From contig CABUKS010000001.1 of the NCBI GenBank assembly GCA_902492235.1, forward strand, positions 91,151 through 155,150: a stretch of DNA of 64,000 bases. The letters run 5' to 3'. Below are positions 18,109 through 26,818 of this stretch, in pieces (position 1 is the first letter of the stretch; each line of letters begins with the position of its first letter). A model generated the notes under the pieces. The model did not search any database and was not told the DNA's origin. It worked only from the letters and a program-made list of their open reading frames with translations. A program made the position numbers and the translations under genes. The DNA is from an uncultured Collinsella sp. GTDB lineage: Bacteria > Actinomycetota > Coriobacteriia > Coriobacteriales > Coriobacteriaceae.

Positions 18109-18194
18109 GCACTCGTGGTGAGGTCGTGAGCCTGTAAAAGGTGTGCGTGCGCTTGCCGTTCGTATCTGCTATCATTCCTAGTCTGTGCGCTCAT

Positions 18195-18278
18195 GCGGGC
18201 GTGGCGGAATTGGTAGACGCGCCAGATTTAGGTTCTGGTGGGATTCCCGTGAAGGTTCGAGTCCTTTCGCCCGCACCA
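18195..18278 (+). tRNA. tRNA-Leu (anticodon UAG)
   Basis: An 84-base class II tRNA: acceptor GCGGGCG/CGCCCGC, D arm with TGGTAGACGC, anticodon stem CCAGA/TCTGG closing TTTAGGT (anticodon TAG), a variable arm TGGGATTCCCGTG, T loop GTTCGAGTC, discriminator A and encoded CCA. It reads CUN leucine codons. Confidence 0.97.
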
Positions 18279-18366
18279 ACGCACCCGCGTCGGCTTATGC
18301 CCTCGCGACACTTTGTTGCATAAAGGTACCAGCACCTCAGATAAGCTGGGCAGTATGAGGAGGAAC

Positions 18367-19668
18367 GTGTTGAACATCACCGCTTCTGACGTCAAGGACG
18401 CCAAGCTCACCGCTACGGTCATCATCCCGGCCGCCGACGTCGACGCCGCGATCAAAAAGGCCTACAAGGATACCGCCAAGAAGTACCGCTTCCCGGGCTT
18501 CCGCGCCGGTAAGGCTCCCCGTCCGGTCATCGACTCCGCTCTTGGCGCCGAGGCTACCCTCGCTCAGGCCACTAACGACCTGATCGCCGCCAACGAGCCC
18601 GCCGTCCTCAACGAGCTGGACATCGTCCCCACCAAGAACGGTGACTACAAGGAGCTCGACCTCGCCAAGGATCACGAGGACTACACCTACACCGTCGAGT
18701 TCTCCCTGCGTCCCGCCGCTGAGCTCTCCTCCTTCGACGCTGTCGATATCGAGATGCCCCCTGCGGAGGTCACCGAGTCCGAGATCAACAACCAGGTCGA
18801 GATGCTCCTCAACTACCGTGCCACCTTCGAGGACGTCGAGGGTCGCGCCGTCGAGGCCGAGGATTACGTCACCGTCGACCTCAAGGCCGTCGAGAACGCC
18901 GACAACTTTGCCGCCGAGGGCCGTATGCTCATCGCCGGTAGCGACAGCAACCCCAAGGAGTTCAACGAGGCCCTGATCGGCGCTAACGTTGACGACGTCA
19001 AGACCGTCACCTGGACCGACGAGGTCGAGGAGGGCGAGGAGGCCGAGACCCACACCGTCGAGGTCACCGTCAAGGGCATCAAGGTCCGCAACACCCCCGA
19101 GCTCACCGACGAGCTCGTCAAGTCCGACTTTGGCTTCGACAGCATCGACGCTATGCGCGACGCCATCAAGATCGAGATCGAGCAGGACAAGGCTTCCCGC
19201 CTCCCGGCCGAGAAGGAGAACCGTTGCGTCTCCGCTCTCGCCGAGCGCCTGCAGCTCGACGAGATGGACGCCGACTACGAGCAGTCCGTCTTTGAGGAGC
19301 TTGGCCAGAACTTCCTGTCCAACCTCGCTGCCCGCGGCATGACCCTGGACACCTGGCTGCCCGCTTCCGGCCTGACCATGGAGCAGTTCATCGGCGACCT
19401 GCACAAGCAGGCCAACGACGTTGCCCGTGAGTCCTTGGCTCTGGACGCCCTCGCCCGTGAGCTCAAGATTGAGGTTACCGAGGACGACATCAACGCCGAG
19501 TTCGAGAAGGCCGGCGTCAAGGACGTCGAGGCTTCCAAGGCCGAGTTCATCGCCGATGGCCGCATGCCTGCCGTCCGCGAGTCCATCCGTCGCTCCAAGG
19601 CCGTCGACCACCTGGTCGAGAACGCCAAGGTGACCGAGGTCGACGAGACCGCCAAGGACGCCGAGTAA
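18367..19668 (+). CDS. tig: Trigger factor, ribosome-associated peptidyl-prolyl isomerase/chaperone
   Basis: About 433 residues. The ribosome-binding motif is visible as FPGFRAGKAPRPVI near residue 45, followed by an FKBP-like domain (residues 150-245) and the helical C-terminal chaperone arms. AGGAGG at 18358-18363 allows GTG 18367 (spacing 3) or TTG 18370 (spacing 6); the longer in-frame extension to 18313 lies too near the tRNA gene and is not used. Its position before clpP and clpX is the common bacterial order. Confidence 0.96.
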   Translation: MLNITASDVKDAKLTATVIIPAADVDAAIKKAYKDTAKKYRFPGFRAGKAPRPVIDSALGAEATLAQATNDLIAANEPAVLNELDIVPTKNGDYKELDLAKDHEDYTYTVEFSLRPAAELSSFDAVDIEMPPAEVTESEINNQVEMLLNYRATFEDVEGRAVEAEDYVTVDLKAVENADNFAAEGRMLIAGSDSNPKEFNEALIGANVDDVKTVTWTDEVEEGEEAETHTVEVTVKGIKVRNTPELTDELVKSDFGFDSIDAMRDAIKIEIEQDKASRLPAEKENRCVSALAERLQLDEMDADYEQSVFEELGQNFLSNLAARGMTLDTWLPASGLTMEQFIGDLHKQANDVARESLALDALARELKIEVTEDDINAEFEKAGVKDVEASKAEFIADGRMPAVRESIRRSKAVDHLVENAKVTEVDETAKDAE

Positions 19669-19744
19669 TTCTCGCCACCTTTCCCGCGAGCGCATGTGTG
19701 CGCCCGTGATGGGGTAAAGTTATACACCGGTTATCCGGTTGCTT

Positions 19745-19789
19745 CGTACGGTGCCAGCCAATGCATAGCATGCGGGCACCGTACGTTTA
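19745..19789 (+). terminator. Hairpin between tig and clpP
   Basis: Eleven-base perfect arms CGTACGGTGCC and GGCACCGTACG, followed by TTTAT. The short U run suggests a weak or partial terminator that could adjust read-through into clpP. Confidence 0.6.
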
Positions 19790-19831
19790 TCTAGAACCAA
19801 TTTGGTCCGCAAGAGAGAAATGGAGATGCGT

Positions 19832-20452
19832 ATGATCGCTAAGTTCGATTCCGCCCTCGTGCCATACGTTATCGAGCAGACGCCGCGCGGCGAGCGCAGC
19901 TACGATATCTATTCGCGCCTGCTCAACGATCGCATCATCTTCTTGGGCGAGGAGATCAACTCTGTCAGCGCCAACCTGGTCGTTGCCCAGCTGTTGCATC
20001 TTGAGAGCCAGGATGCCGAGAAGGATATCTCGCTCTACATCAATTCGCCCGGCGGCGAGGTCTACTCCGGCCTGGCGATTCTGGACACCATGAACTTCAT
20101 CAAGCCGCAGGTCTCGACCATTTGCGTCGGTATGGCCGCATCCATGGCCGCTGTGCTGCTTTCGGCCGGCGCCAAGGGCAAGCGCTTCTGCCTGCCGCAC
20201 TCCAAGGTCATGATTCACCAGCCCAGCGGCGGTGCCCAGGGCCAGCAGACCGAGATCGAGATTGTGGCCGAGGAAATCAAGAAGACTCGTCGCGAGCTCA
20301 ACCAGATCCTGTCCGACGCCTCGGGCCAGCCGATCGAGAAGGTCCAGGCCGACACCGAGCGCGACAATTACCTGACCGCTGCCGAGGCCCTCGACTACGG
20401 CCTGATCGACCGTATCGTCACCTCGCGCGACCTCGCCGCGAAGGACGCCTAG
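19832..20452 (+). CDS. clpP: ATP-dependent Clp protease proteolytic subunit
   Basis: A 206-residue serine peptidase. The catalytic Ser104 lies in GMAASMA and His129 in MIHQP; the catalytic aspartate falls in the region after QQTEIEI. It forms the barrel that degrades proteins fed by ClpX, encoded one base after its stop. ATG 19832 is preferred since GGAG lies six bases upstream; earlier in-frame ATGs overlap that site. Confidence 0.97.
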   Translation: MIAKFDSALVPYVIEQTPRGERSYDIYSRLLNDRIIFLGEEINSVSANLVVAQLLHLESQDAEKDISLYINSPGGEVYSGLAILDTMNFIKPQVSTICVGMAASMAAVLLSAGAKGKRFCLPHSKVMIHQPSGGAQGQQTEIEIVAEEIKKTRRELNQILSDASGQPIEKVQADTERDNYLTAAEALDYGLIDRIVTSRDLAAKDA

Positions 20453-20453
20453 G

Positions 20454-21860
20454 ATGGCAGGTAACATGCAGGACAACTTTGACGAGAACGGCAACCCCAT
20501 CCGCTGCTCCTTCTGCGGAAAAGAGCAGGGCCAGGTCCGTCGTCTTGTAAAGGGTCCGACCAATATCTTTATCTGTGACGAGTGCGTCGCCGCCTGCTCC
20601 GAGATCCTTGAGGAGTCGCTGGCTTCGGACTTTATGGACGCTGCCCGCAACGGCAAACTGCCGGGCTTCCTCAACGACCATGGTCAGGCTGCATCCCAGC
20701 CCGCCGTGGACCCCGAGACCGAGGGTTTTGAGCTTGAGGACGACCGCCAGGTCATCACGCACGTGCCGACCCCGCACGAGATCTATGACGAGCTTTCGGC
20801 CTATGTTATGGGTCAGGAGGACGCCAAGCGCGCCATGTCGGTGGCCGTGTACAACCACTATCGCCGCGTGATTGAGGGCGGCGCTGCGGTGTCTGCCTTT
20901 GATGACGACATGGGCTCGCAGTTCGATGACGATATGGACGAGGTAGAGCTCGCCAAGTCCAATATTTTGCTGCTCGGTCCCACCGGTACCGGTAAGACCC
21001 TGCTCGCCCAGACGCTCGCGCGCATCCTCGAGGTGCCGTTTGCCATCGCCGACGCCACCGCGCTTACCGAGGCCGGCTACGTGGGCGAGGACGTGGAGAA
21101 CATCCTGCTCAAGCTCATCAACGCCGCCGATGGCGATATCGAGCGCGCACAGGTGGGCATTATCTACGTGGACGAGATTGACAAGATCGCCCGCAAGGCC
21201 GAGAACCTCTCCATTACCCGCGATGTCTCGGGCGAGGGTGTTCAGCAAGCGCTGCTTAAGATCCTTGAGGGCACGGTGGCCAGCGTTCCGCCCACCGGCG
21301 GCCGCAAGCATCCCCAGCAGGAGCTGCTGCAGATCGATACGACCAACATCCTGTTTATCTGCGGCGGTGCCTTTGTGGGTCTGGACAAGATCATCGCCGA
21401 CCGCGTGGGCAACAAAGGCGTGGGCTTTAACTCCGAGATCGCCGGCCCCACCTCGGTCGACGAGAACGACCTGCTTCGTCAGGTGCTTCCGCAGGACCTC
21501 AATGCCTTTGGCATGATTCCCGAGTTTGTGGGACGTACGCCCGTCGTCACTCAGACGCAGGCGCTCGACGAGGACGACCTGGTGTCTATTCTGACCGAGC
21601 CCAAGAACGCCGTGGTGCGTCAGTACCGCAAGATGTTCCAGCTCGAGGACGTTGAGCTTGAGTTTGAGGACGCCGCCCTGCACGAGATCGCCCGTATGGC
21701 GCTCGCCCGCAAGACCGGCGCCCGCGGCCTGCGCTCCATCTGCGAGGACGTGCTGCAGCAGACGATGTTCGACCTCCCCAGCGAGGAAGGCGTCACTAAG
21801 GTCATCGTGACCGAAGCCTCCGTAAAGGGCGAAGAGCAGCCCCAGCGCATCTACGGCTAA
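20454..21860 (+). CDS. clpX: Clp protease ATP-binding subunit ClpX
   Basis: A 468-residue AAA+ unfoldase. The N-terminal zinc finger uses C18, C21, C41 and C44; Walker A is GPTGTGKT (175-182), Walker B is IIYVDEIDKI, and the GYVGEDVE pore segment is present. An acidic insert between the zinc domain and AAA core (about residues 85-165) is longer than in E. coli ClpX and contains a run of Asp residues. It starts one base after clpP, so the pair is one transcript. A terminator follows. Confidence 0.97.
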   Translation: MAGNMQDNFDENGNPIRCSFCGKEQGQVRRLVKGPTNIFICDECVAACSEILEESLASDFMDAARNGKLPGFLNDHGQAASQPAVDPETEGFELEDDRQVITHVPTPHEIYDELSAYVMGQEDAKRAMSVAVYNHYRRVIEGGAAVSAFDDDMGSQFDDDMDEVELAKSNILLLGPTGTGKTLLAQTLARILEVPFAIADATALTEAGYVGEDVENILLKLINAADGDIERAQVGIIYVDEIDKIARKAENLSITRDVSGEGVQQALLKILEGTVASVPPTGGRKHPQQELLQIDTTNILFICGGAFVGLDKIIADRVGNKGVGFNSEIAGPTSVDENDLLRQVLPQDLNAFGMIPEFVGRTPVVTQTQALDEDDLVSILTEPKNAVVRQYRKMFQLEDVELEFEDAALHEIARMALARKTGARGLRSICEDVLQQTMFDLPSEEGVTKVIVTEASVKGEEQPQRIYG

Positions 21861-21882
21861 ATCAGCCAAAAACGTGCTTGCA

Positions 21883-21917
21883 AATAGCCTCCGACCACCC
21901 GCGGCCGGAGGCTATTT
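21883..21917 (+). terminator. Terminator of clpPX
   Basis: AATAGCCTCCG pairs with CGGAGGCTATT, ending in a short T run. The A-rich left flank would also allow function on the minus strand. Confidence 0.85.
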
Positions 21918-22012
21918 TATATATACGCAATAACCCCAACTACCTGTGTTATTCTGTGTGTTTGTTTAAAGTCTCAGCAAAGTCCATTCAGACTGAAGTA
22001 ATCGATACCTAA

Positions 22013-22127
22013 GGGGAGGAATGTAGGCCCGATTTTCGTAGATTCCGCACGAGCCGAAGACCACTTAATGTGGTCTTCGTGCGAGCCAGGACTTGACCGA
22101 GCGAAAATCGGGCCTACATTCCTCCCC
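22013..22127. repeat. Long inverted-repeat element, family B, copy 1 (upstream of valS)
   Basis: Outer arms of 26 bases (GGGGAGGAATGTAGGCCCGA on the left) are a perfect inverted repeat. The 63-base centre holds a second palindrome, CGAAGACCACTTAATGTGGTCTTCG. It ends 20 bases before the valS ATG, so it is probably in the valS leader. Its middle resembles the reverse complement of the element at 24854. Confidence 0.85.
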
Positions 22128-22147
22128 GATGGGCAAGGGAGAGATAT

Positions 22148-24844
22148 ATGGAAGAAATGCCCAAGAACTACGATCCGTCGACCAACGAGCCGGCGATCCT
22201 GCAGAAGTGGCTCGACGGCGGCTACTACAAGCGCCGTGAGGGCGTGGGCGACTGCACCGTCACCATTCCGCCTCCCAACGTGACCGGCAAGCTCCACATG
22301 GGTCACGCTACCGACGACTCCATCCAGGACGCCATCATCCGTATGGCCCGCATGCGCGGCAAGTCCACGCGTTGGGTGCTGGGTACCGACCACGCCGGTA
22401 TCGCCACGCAGACTAAGGTCGACAAGAAGCTCAAGAGTGAGGGCATCAGCCGCCTGGAGATCGGCCGCGACAAGTTTGTCGACGCTTGCTGGGATTGGAC
22501 CCACGAGTACGGCGGCATCATCGTCGAGCAGATCAAGCGTATGGGCTGCTCCGTCGACTTCGACAACGAGCGCTTCACCATGGACGAGGACTATGCCCAG
22601 GCCGTGCGCAAGGTCTTCTGCGACTGGTACCACGACGGCCTGATCTACCGTGGCAAGCGCATCGTCAACTGGTGCCCCAACTGCACCACCGCCATCTCGG
22701 ACGACGAGGCCGAGTACAAGGACGAGAAGGGCCACCTGTGGCACCTGCGCTACCCGCTGACCGAGCCGGTCAACGGCCAGGACTACATCGTCGTCGCCAC
22801 TACGCGCCCCGAGACCATGCTCGGCGACACGGGCGTCGCCGTTTCCCCGAAGGACCCCGAGAAGGCCGCCTTCGTGGGCAAGACCGTCAAGCTTCCCATC
22901 GTCGACCGTGAGATCCCCATCTTTGAGGATTGGCATGTCGACGCCAACTTCGGTTCCGGCTTCGTTAAGGTTACTCCGGCCCACGACCCCAACGACTACG
23001 CCATGGGTCAGGCTCACGACCTGCCGCAGATCAACATCTTCGACGAGCACGCGGTGGTCGTCGAAGGCTACGGCGAGTTCACCGGCATGAACCGCGACGA
23101 GTGCCGCGAGGCCGTCATCAAGTGGTTCGAGGAGCACGACCTGCTCGATCACGTCGAGGACCTCGATCACTCCGTCATGCACTGCTACCGTTGCGACGCC
23201 GCACTGGAGCCGTGGCTGTCCGAGCAGTGGTTCGTCGCCGTCGATAAGCTCAAGGGGCCGGCGCTCGACGCCGTCAATTCTGGCAAGGTCACCTTCCATC
23301 CCGCGCGCTGGACGCAGACCTACACCACCTGGATGGAGAATCTTAAGGACTGGTGCATCAGCCGTCAGCTGTGGTGGGGCCACCGCATCCCCGTGTTCTA
23401 CTGCGAGGACTGCGGTTGGGAGGACGCCCTCACCGAGGACACCGATGTGTGCCCCAAGTGCGGCGGCCATCACGTGCATCAGGACGAGAACGTGCTGGAT
23501 ACCTGGTTCAGCTCGCAGCTGTGGACTTTCGCCACGCAGGGCTGGCCGCAAAAGCCGGAGCTGCTCGAGGGCCATCACCCCACGACGGCGCTCGTCACCG
23601 CGCGCGACATCATCGCGCTGTGGGTTGCCCGCATGGTCATGAGCTCGTTGTACTTCCTGGACGAGGTGCCGTTTAAAGACGTCGTCATCTACCCGACGAT
23701 CCTGGCCAAGGACGGCAGCCGCATGTCCAAGTCCAAGGGTAACGGCGTTGACCCCATGGACCTCATCGGTATGTACGGCGCCGACGCCATGCGCTACAAC
23801 CTGCTGACGCTGTGCACCAACAACCAGGACGTCAAGTTCGACGCGAACATCGACAAGAAGACCAAGAAGCTCATCGACAGCCCGCGCACCGACCAGGCCA
23901 AGAGCTTTGTGACCAAGATCTGGAACGCCAGCCGCTTTCTGCTTATGAACATGGAGGGCTACACGCCCGGCGAGCCCGTCGTGGAGACGCCGGCCGACGC
24001 TTGGATGTTCAGCCGCCTGGCCAAGGCCGTGAAGATGGTCACCGAGGGTATTGAGAACTACACCTTTGGCGACATGGCCCGCGGCGTGCAGCAGTTCTTC
24101 TGGAACGAGGTCTGCGACTGGTATGTCGAGGTCACCAAGGCCCGCCTGAAGGGCGAGGGCCGTCTTCAGGCTCAGCGCAACCTGATCTTCGTGCTCGATA
24201 CCTCTATTCGCCTGATGCACCCGCTCATGCCGTTTGTCACCGAGGAGATTTGGGACAACATGCCGGCGAGCGTGCTCGACCTGGACGCCGAGGGCAACGT
24301 GAACCGCGCCGAGGCGCTCATGATCGCCAAGTGGCCCGAGCCCGTCGACTACGCCAAGTACGTGGACGAGGACGCCGAGCGCGCGTTTGAACTGTGCCGC
24401 GCCGTCGTTTCCGCCGCCCGCGCCACGCGTTCGCGTTATCGCTTGAGCCCCAAGGCCGAGCTCGACGTGGTCGTGCGCGCCGGTGCCGAGGACATCGAGA
24501 AGCTCGAGAGCCTGCGCTCGACCATTGAGCCGCTGGCCAACACCGCTTCGCTGGTCATGGGTACCGACGTCGAGAAGCCGGCTGCGAGCATCGCCGTGGT
24601 TGATAGCGGCGTCGAGGCCTTTGTGGTGCTCGAGGGCAAGGTTGACCTTTCGGCCGAGAAGGCACGCCTGGAGAAGGAGATTGCCGCGGCCCAGAAGGAG
24701 CTCGCCGGCTGCGAGAAGACGCTGGCCAACGAGGGCTTTGTGGCTAAGGCCGCGCCCGCGGTGGTCCAGAAGAAGAGGGACCGTGCAGCTGAGCTCAAGG
24801 AGATCCTGGCGGCGCTGACTGCTCAGGTTGCAGACTTCTCGTAG
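22148..24844 (+). CDS. valS: Valyl-tRNA synthetase
   Basis: An 898-residue class I synthetase. The HIGH motif reads HMGH (residues 50-53 in PPPNVTGKLHMGHA) and the KMSKS loop reads RMSKS at 525-529. The CP1 editing domain lies between them. The C-terminal 65 residues form the Lys/Glu/Ala-rich coiled coil typical of ValRS. A four-cysteine cluster (CEDCGW, then CPKCGG, about residues 418-440) suggests a zinc site. The ATG follows AAGGGAGAG. It is flanked on both sides by related inverted-repeat elements. Confidence 0.97.
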   Translation: MEEMPKNYDPSTNEPAILQKWLDGGYYKRREGVGDCTVTIPPPNVTGKLHMGHATDDSIQDAIIRMARMRGKSTRWVLGTDHAGIATQTKVDKKLKSEGISRLEIGRDKFVDACWDWTHEYGGIIVEQIKRMGCSVDFDNERFTMDEDYAQAVRKVFCDWYHDGLIYRGKRIVNWCPNCTTAISDDEAEYKDEKGHLWHLRYPLTEPVNGQDYIVVATTRPETMLGDTGVAVSPKDPEKAAFVGKTVKLPIVDREIPIFEDWHVDANFGSGFVKVTPAHDPNDYAMGQAHDLPQINIFDEHAVVVEGYGEFTGMNRDECREAVIKWFEEHDLLDHVEDLDHSVMHCYRCDAALEPWLSEQWFVAVDKLKGPALDAVNSGKVTFHPARWTQTYTTWMENLKDWCISRQLWWGHRIPVFYCEDCGWEDALTEDTDVCPKCGGHHVHQDENVLDTWFSSQLWTFATQGWPQKPELLEGHHPTTALVTARDIIALWVARMVMSSLYFLDEVPFKDVVIYPTILAKDGSRMSKSKGNGVDPMDLIGMYGADAMRYNLLTLCTNNQDVKFDANIDKKTKKLIDSPRTDQAKSFVTKIWNASRFLLMNMEGYTPGEPVVETPADAWMFSRLAKAVKMVTEGIENYTFGDMARGVQQFFWNEVCDWYVEVTKARLKGEGRLQAQRNLIFVLDTSIRLMHPLMPFVTEEIWDNMPASVLDLDAEGNVNRAEALMIAKWPEPVDYAKYVDEDAERAFELCRAVVSAARATRSRYRLSPKAELDVVVRAGAEDIEKLESLRSTIEPLANTASLVMGTDVEKPAASIAVVDSGVEAFVVLEGKVDLSAEKARLEKEIAAAQKELAGCEKTLANEGFVAKAAPAVVQKKRDRAAELKEILAALTAQVADFS

Positions 24845-24853
24845 AGCTTACTG

Positions 24854-24972
24854 AGGGGCGCGTCCCGACGCTTTGCTCTCCGCTGCGAACAGTCCTGCGC
24901 AAGACGGACAGCACATTAAGTGCTGTCCTTTGCGTGCGGAACTTGCGGCGAGCAAAGCATCGGGCCGCTCCT
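24854..24972. repeat. Long inverted-repeat element, family B, copy 2 (downstream of valS)
   Basis: Imperfect outer arms (GACGCTTTGCTCTCCGC on the left, GCGGCGAGCAAAGC on the right) enclose a palindrome GGACAGCACATTAAGTGCTGTCC. Shared blocks with the reverse complement of the element at 22013 are AGTCCTG, CACATTAAGTG and CGTGCGGA, in the same order. Confidence 0.75.
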
Positions 24973-25070
24973 AGTTCGTTTACGCTGCTGTTTGCAACTG
25001 GTTTGTTAGGGCTACTTGGTTGTGGCCTTGATCTTGCTGCAATCGGGTAAAGGCTGATATTGTCAACGCG

Positions 25071-25103
25071 AGGGGCTCATTATTTTTGATGGGCCTCTTT
25101 TTC
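25071..25103 (+). terminator. Terminator-like hairpin just upstream of folC
   Basis: AGGGGCTCAT pairs with ATGGGCCTCT over ten pairs (two G-U) and is followed by TTTT. It lies 21 bases before the folC start, so it either ends valS transcription or attenuates folC. Confidence 0.6.
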
Positions 25104-25124
25104 TGTAATTGGAGACTTTGGGTT

Positions 25125-26468
25125 ATGGCTAAGCGTTCTGGGTCGTATGTCGTTCCGTTCTCGTTTGAGTTGCTTTCGTTTGATGAGGCTGTTGGGCTGG
25201 CTGCTGATACGGGGCGGATTTCTGGGGATGCTGGTCCTCTGCTCGAGACGGTTATCGATATGCTCGATGATCTGGGGCGTCCGGACGAGTATTTCGATTG
25301 CATTCAGGTTGCCGGTACCAATGGCAAGACTTCGACCACGCGCTTTTCGGCTGCCATCCTTCGTGGTGAGGGGTTAAAGACCGCGCTGTATACGTCGCCG
25401 CAGCTGGTGCGTTATCCCGAGCGCATGGAGGTTGACGGGCACGTTGTGAGCGACGAGGCCTTTGCCCGTGGCGTTTCTGCCGCTGTCGAGGCGGGGCGTC
25501 GCGTGAATGCGCGTCGTGTGGCGGCGGGGGAGCGCGCCTATACCATCACGCCGTTTGACTTGCTGACGGCTGCTGCACTTGTAGTGTTTGCCGAGGCTGC
25601 GGTGGATGTTGCCGTGCTCGAGGTTGGCATGGGCGGACGTTGGGACGCCACGAGCGCGACCGATCCTGTCGCCGTTGCCATTACGGGCATCGGTCTCGAT
25701 CACACGCGCATTCTGGGCGATACGCTCGAGGCCATTGCGGGCGAGAAGGCGGCGGTTATTAAACCCGGGCGCTTGGTTGTTTTGGGCGAGGGCACACACG
25801 AGGCGAGCGTTCAGCGCGTGATGGATGCCCGCTGCCGCGAGTGCGATGTGGTGCCGCTCGTGGTGAACCATGCCACAACCAAGGTTCCGGCACACGTGGG
25901 CGACACGGTTGAGTTTAGCTGCACCACGCCGCGTGCGATTTATACGTCGAGCATGGTTAAGCCGGCGTATCAGCCGCAGAATGCCGCGTGCGCGATTATG
26001 CTCTGCGAGGGGTATCTGGGTCGCGAGCTCGACCACGATGTGCTCGACGATTCGCTTATGGGCTGCCCCACACCTGGTCGTTTTGACGTGCTGGGGACCG
26101 ATCCGCTCAAGCTGATTGACGCCTGTCATAACCCCCAGAGCTGCGAGAACTTTGTAGGCGCGCTGGACGAGATCGATCCGTGCGTGGAGAACCGCCCCAC
26201 GCTGCTGTGTGCCGCGCTGGCCGACAAGGACGTGGCGAGCATCGTCGACGTTTTGATCCCGGCCTTTCCGCGCGTGGTCGTGACGCAGACCGATTCCGAC
26301 CGCGCCCTGCCGGCAGAGGAGCTCGCCGCCCTCGTTGATGCCGATAAGCTCGCGGGCGTATACCCCAGCGTTTCCGAGGCCCTCGCAGCTTTCAAGGCCG
26401 CGGGCGAGCCCTTCGTAGCAGCCGGCACCATCACCCTAGCCGGCGAAGTAGCCGGCCTGCTGCGCTAA
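25125..26468 (+). CDS. folC: Folylpolyglutamate synthase / dihydrofolate synthase
   Basis: A 447-residue Mur-ligase-family enzyme that adds glutamate to (dihydro)folate. The ATP loop GTNGKTS is at residues 64-70, and later family motifs include VLEVGMGGRWDATS and DACHNPQSC. ATG 25125 lies behind GGAG; a slightly longer frame overlaps the preceding hairpin. It stands alone, flanked by repeats. Confidence 0.93.
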   Translation: MAKRSGSYVVPFSFELLSFDEAVGLAADTGRISGDAGPLLETVIDMLDDLGRPDEYFDCIQVAGTNGKTSTTRFSAAILRGEGLKTALYTSPQLVRYPERMEVDGHVVSDEAFARGVSAAVEAGRRVNARRVAAGERAYTITPFDLLTAAALVVFAEAAVDVAVLEVGMGGRWDATSATDPVAVAITGIGLDHTRILGDTLEAIAGEKAAVIKPGRLVVLGEGTHEASVQRVMDARCRECDVVPLVVNHATTKVPAHVGDTVEFSCTTPRAIYTSSMVKPAYQPQNAACAIMLCEGYLGRELDHDVLDDSLMGCPTPGRFDVLGTDPLKLIDACHNPQSCENFVGALDEIDPCVENRPTLLCAALADKDVASIVDVLIPAFPRVVVTQTDSDRALPAEELAALVDADKLAGVYPSVSEALAAFKAAGEPFVAAGTITLAGEVAGLLR

Positions 26469-26482
26469 CCCATCCCCTCAGC

Positions 26483-26549
26483 AGTTGCGGTGAAATACGG
26501 ACTGTTTTACAAGCCTGAAGCCTCAAACAGTCCGTATATCACCGCAACT
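26483..26549. repeat. Intergenic inverted repeat, family A, copy 3
   Basis: Arms of 25 bases, AGTTGCGGTGAAATACGGAC... and its reverse complement, differ at one position. The loop is TACAAGCCTGAAGCCTC. It lies between the convergent 3' ends of folC and the M24 peptidase gene. Confidence 0.88.
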
Positions 26550-26611
26550 CAAAAGCAGCTAATTTGGGATGGGGCTTTTTGGCTGTCCTGTGCCCCGAGC
26601 TGACTCGCTTG

Positions 26612-26769
26612 CCACGAAATGGGCCCATCTACTACGTTTGACCGGTAACCCTCAACCATGCCGGGAATTACAAAAATAAAACTGCAGGTAGACGGCTTGC
26701 TGGTTTTCAAAAAAGACCCGCATGCTCGACCCATGCGGGTTAAACGTAGTAGATGGGCCGTTTTCGTGG
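26612..26769. repeat. 158-bp element with 32-base inverted terminal arms
   Basis: Left arm 26612-26643 (CCACGAAATGGGCCCATCTA...) and right arm 26738-26769 are inverted copies with four mismatches. The core GCCCATCTACTACGTTT is perfect. The interior carries a minus-strand terminator and no open frame of note. The form is that of a small non-autonomous element. Confidence 0.75.
26709..26741 (-). terminator. Terminator of the M24 peptidase gene (minus strand)
   Basis: On the minus strand ACCCGCATG and CATGCGGGT form a nine-pair stem followed by CTTTTTT. It lies about 80 bases past the peptidase stop, within the inverted-repeat element. Confidence 0.75.
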
Positions 26770-26783
26770 CGCGGCGTAATCGC

Positions 26784-26816
26784 AATATGACAAAGGGGCT
26801 GTCCCTTTGTCATATT
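26784..26816. repeat. Palindrome AATATGACAAAGGG...CCCTTTGTCATATT
   Basis: Fourteen-base perfect arms around a short GCTGT loop, two bases from the stop codon of the M24 peptidase gene. It could protect or terminate that transcript, or be a further dispersed repeat. Confidence 0.7.
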
Positions 26817-26818
26817 GG

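Noticed and set aside
18337..19695. Minus-strand 452-residue frame opposite tig
   Set aside because: Leu/Val/Gly/Asp repeats only, exactly mirroring the tig codon pattern.
22013..22147. valS T-box riboswitch
   Set aside because: The element is a long simple hairpin; no specifier loop or T-box TGGNACCGCG sequence is seen, and a related copy lies downstream of the gene.
21974..24220. Minus-strand open frame of 748 residues opposite valS
   Set aside because: Same shadow effect; it reads across the family B hairpin and valS with no motif.
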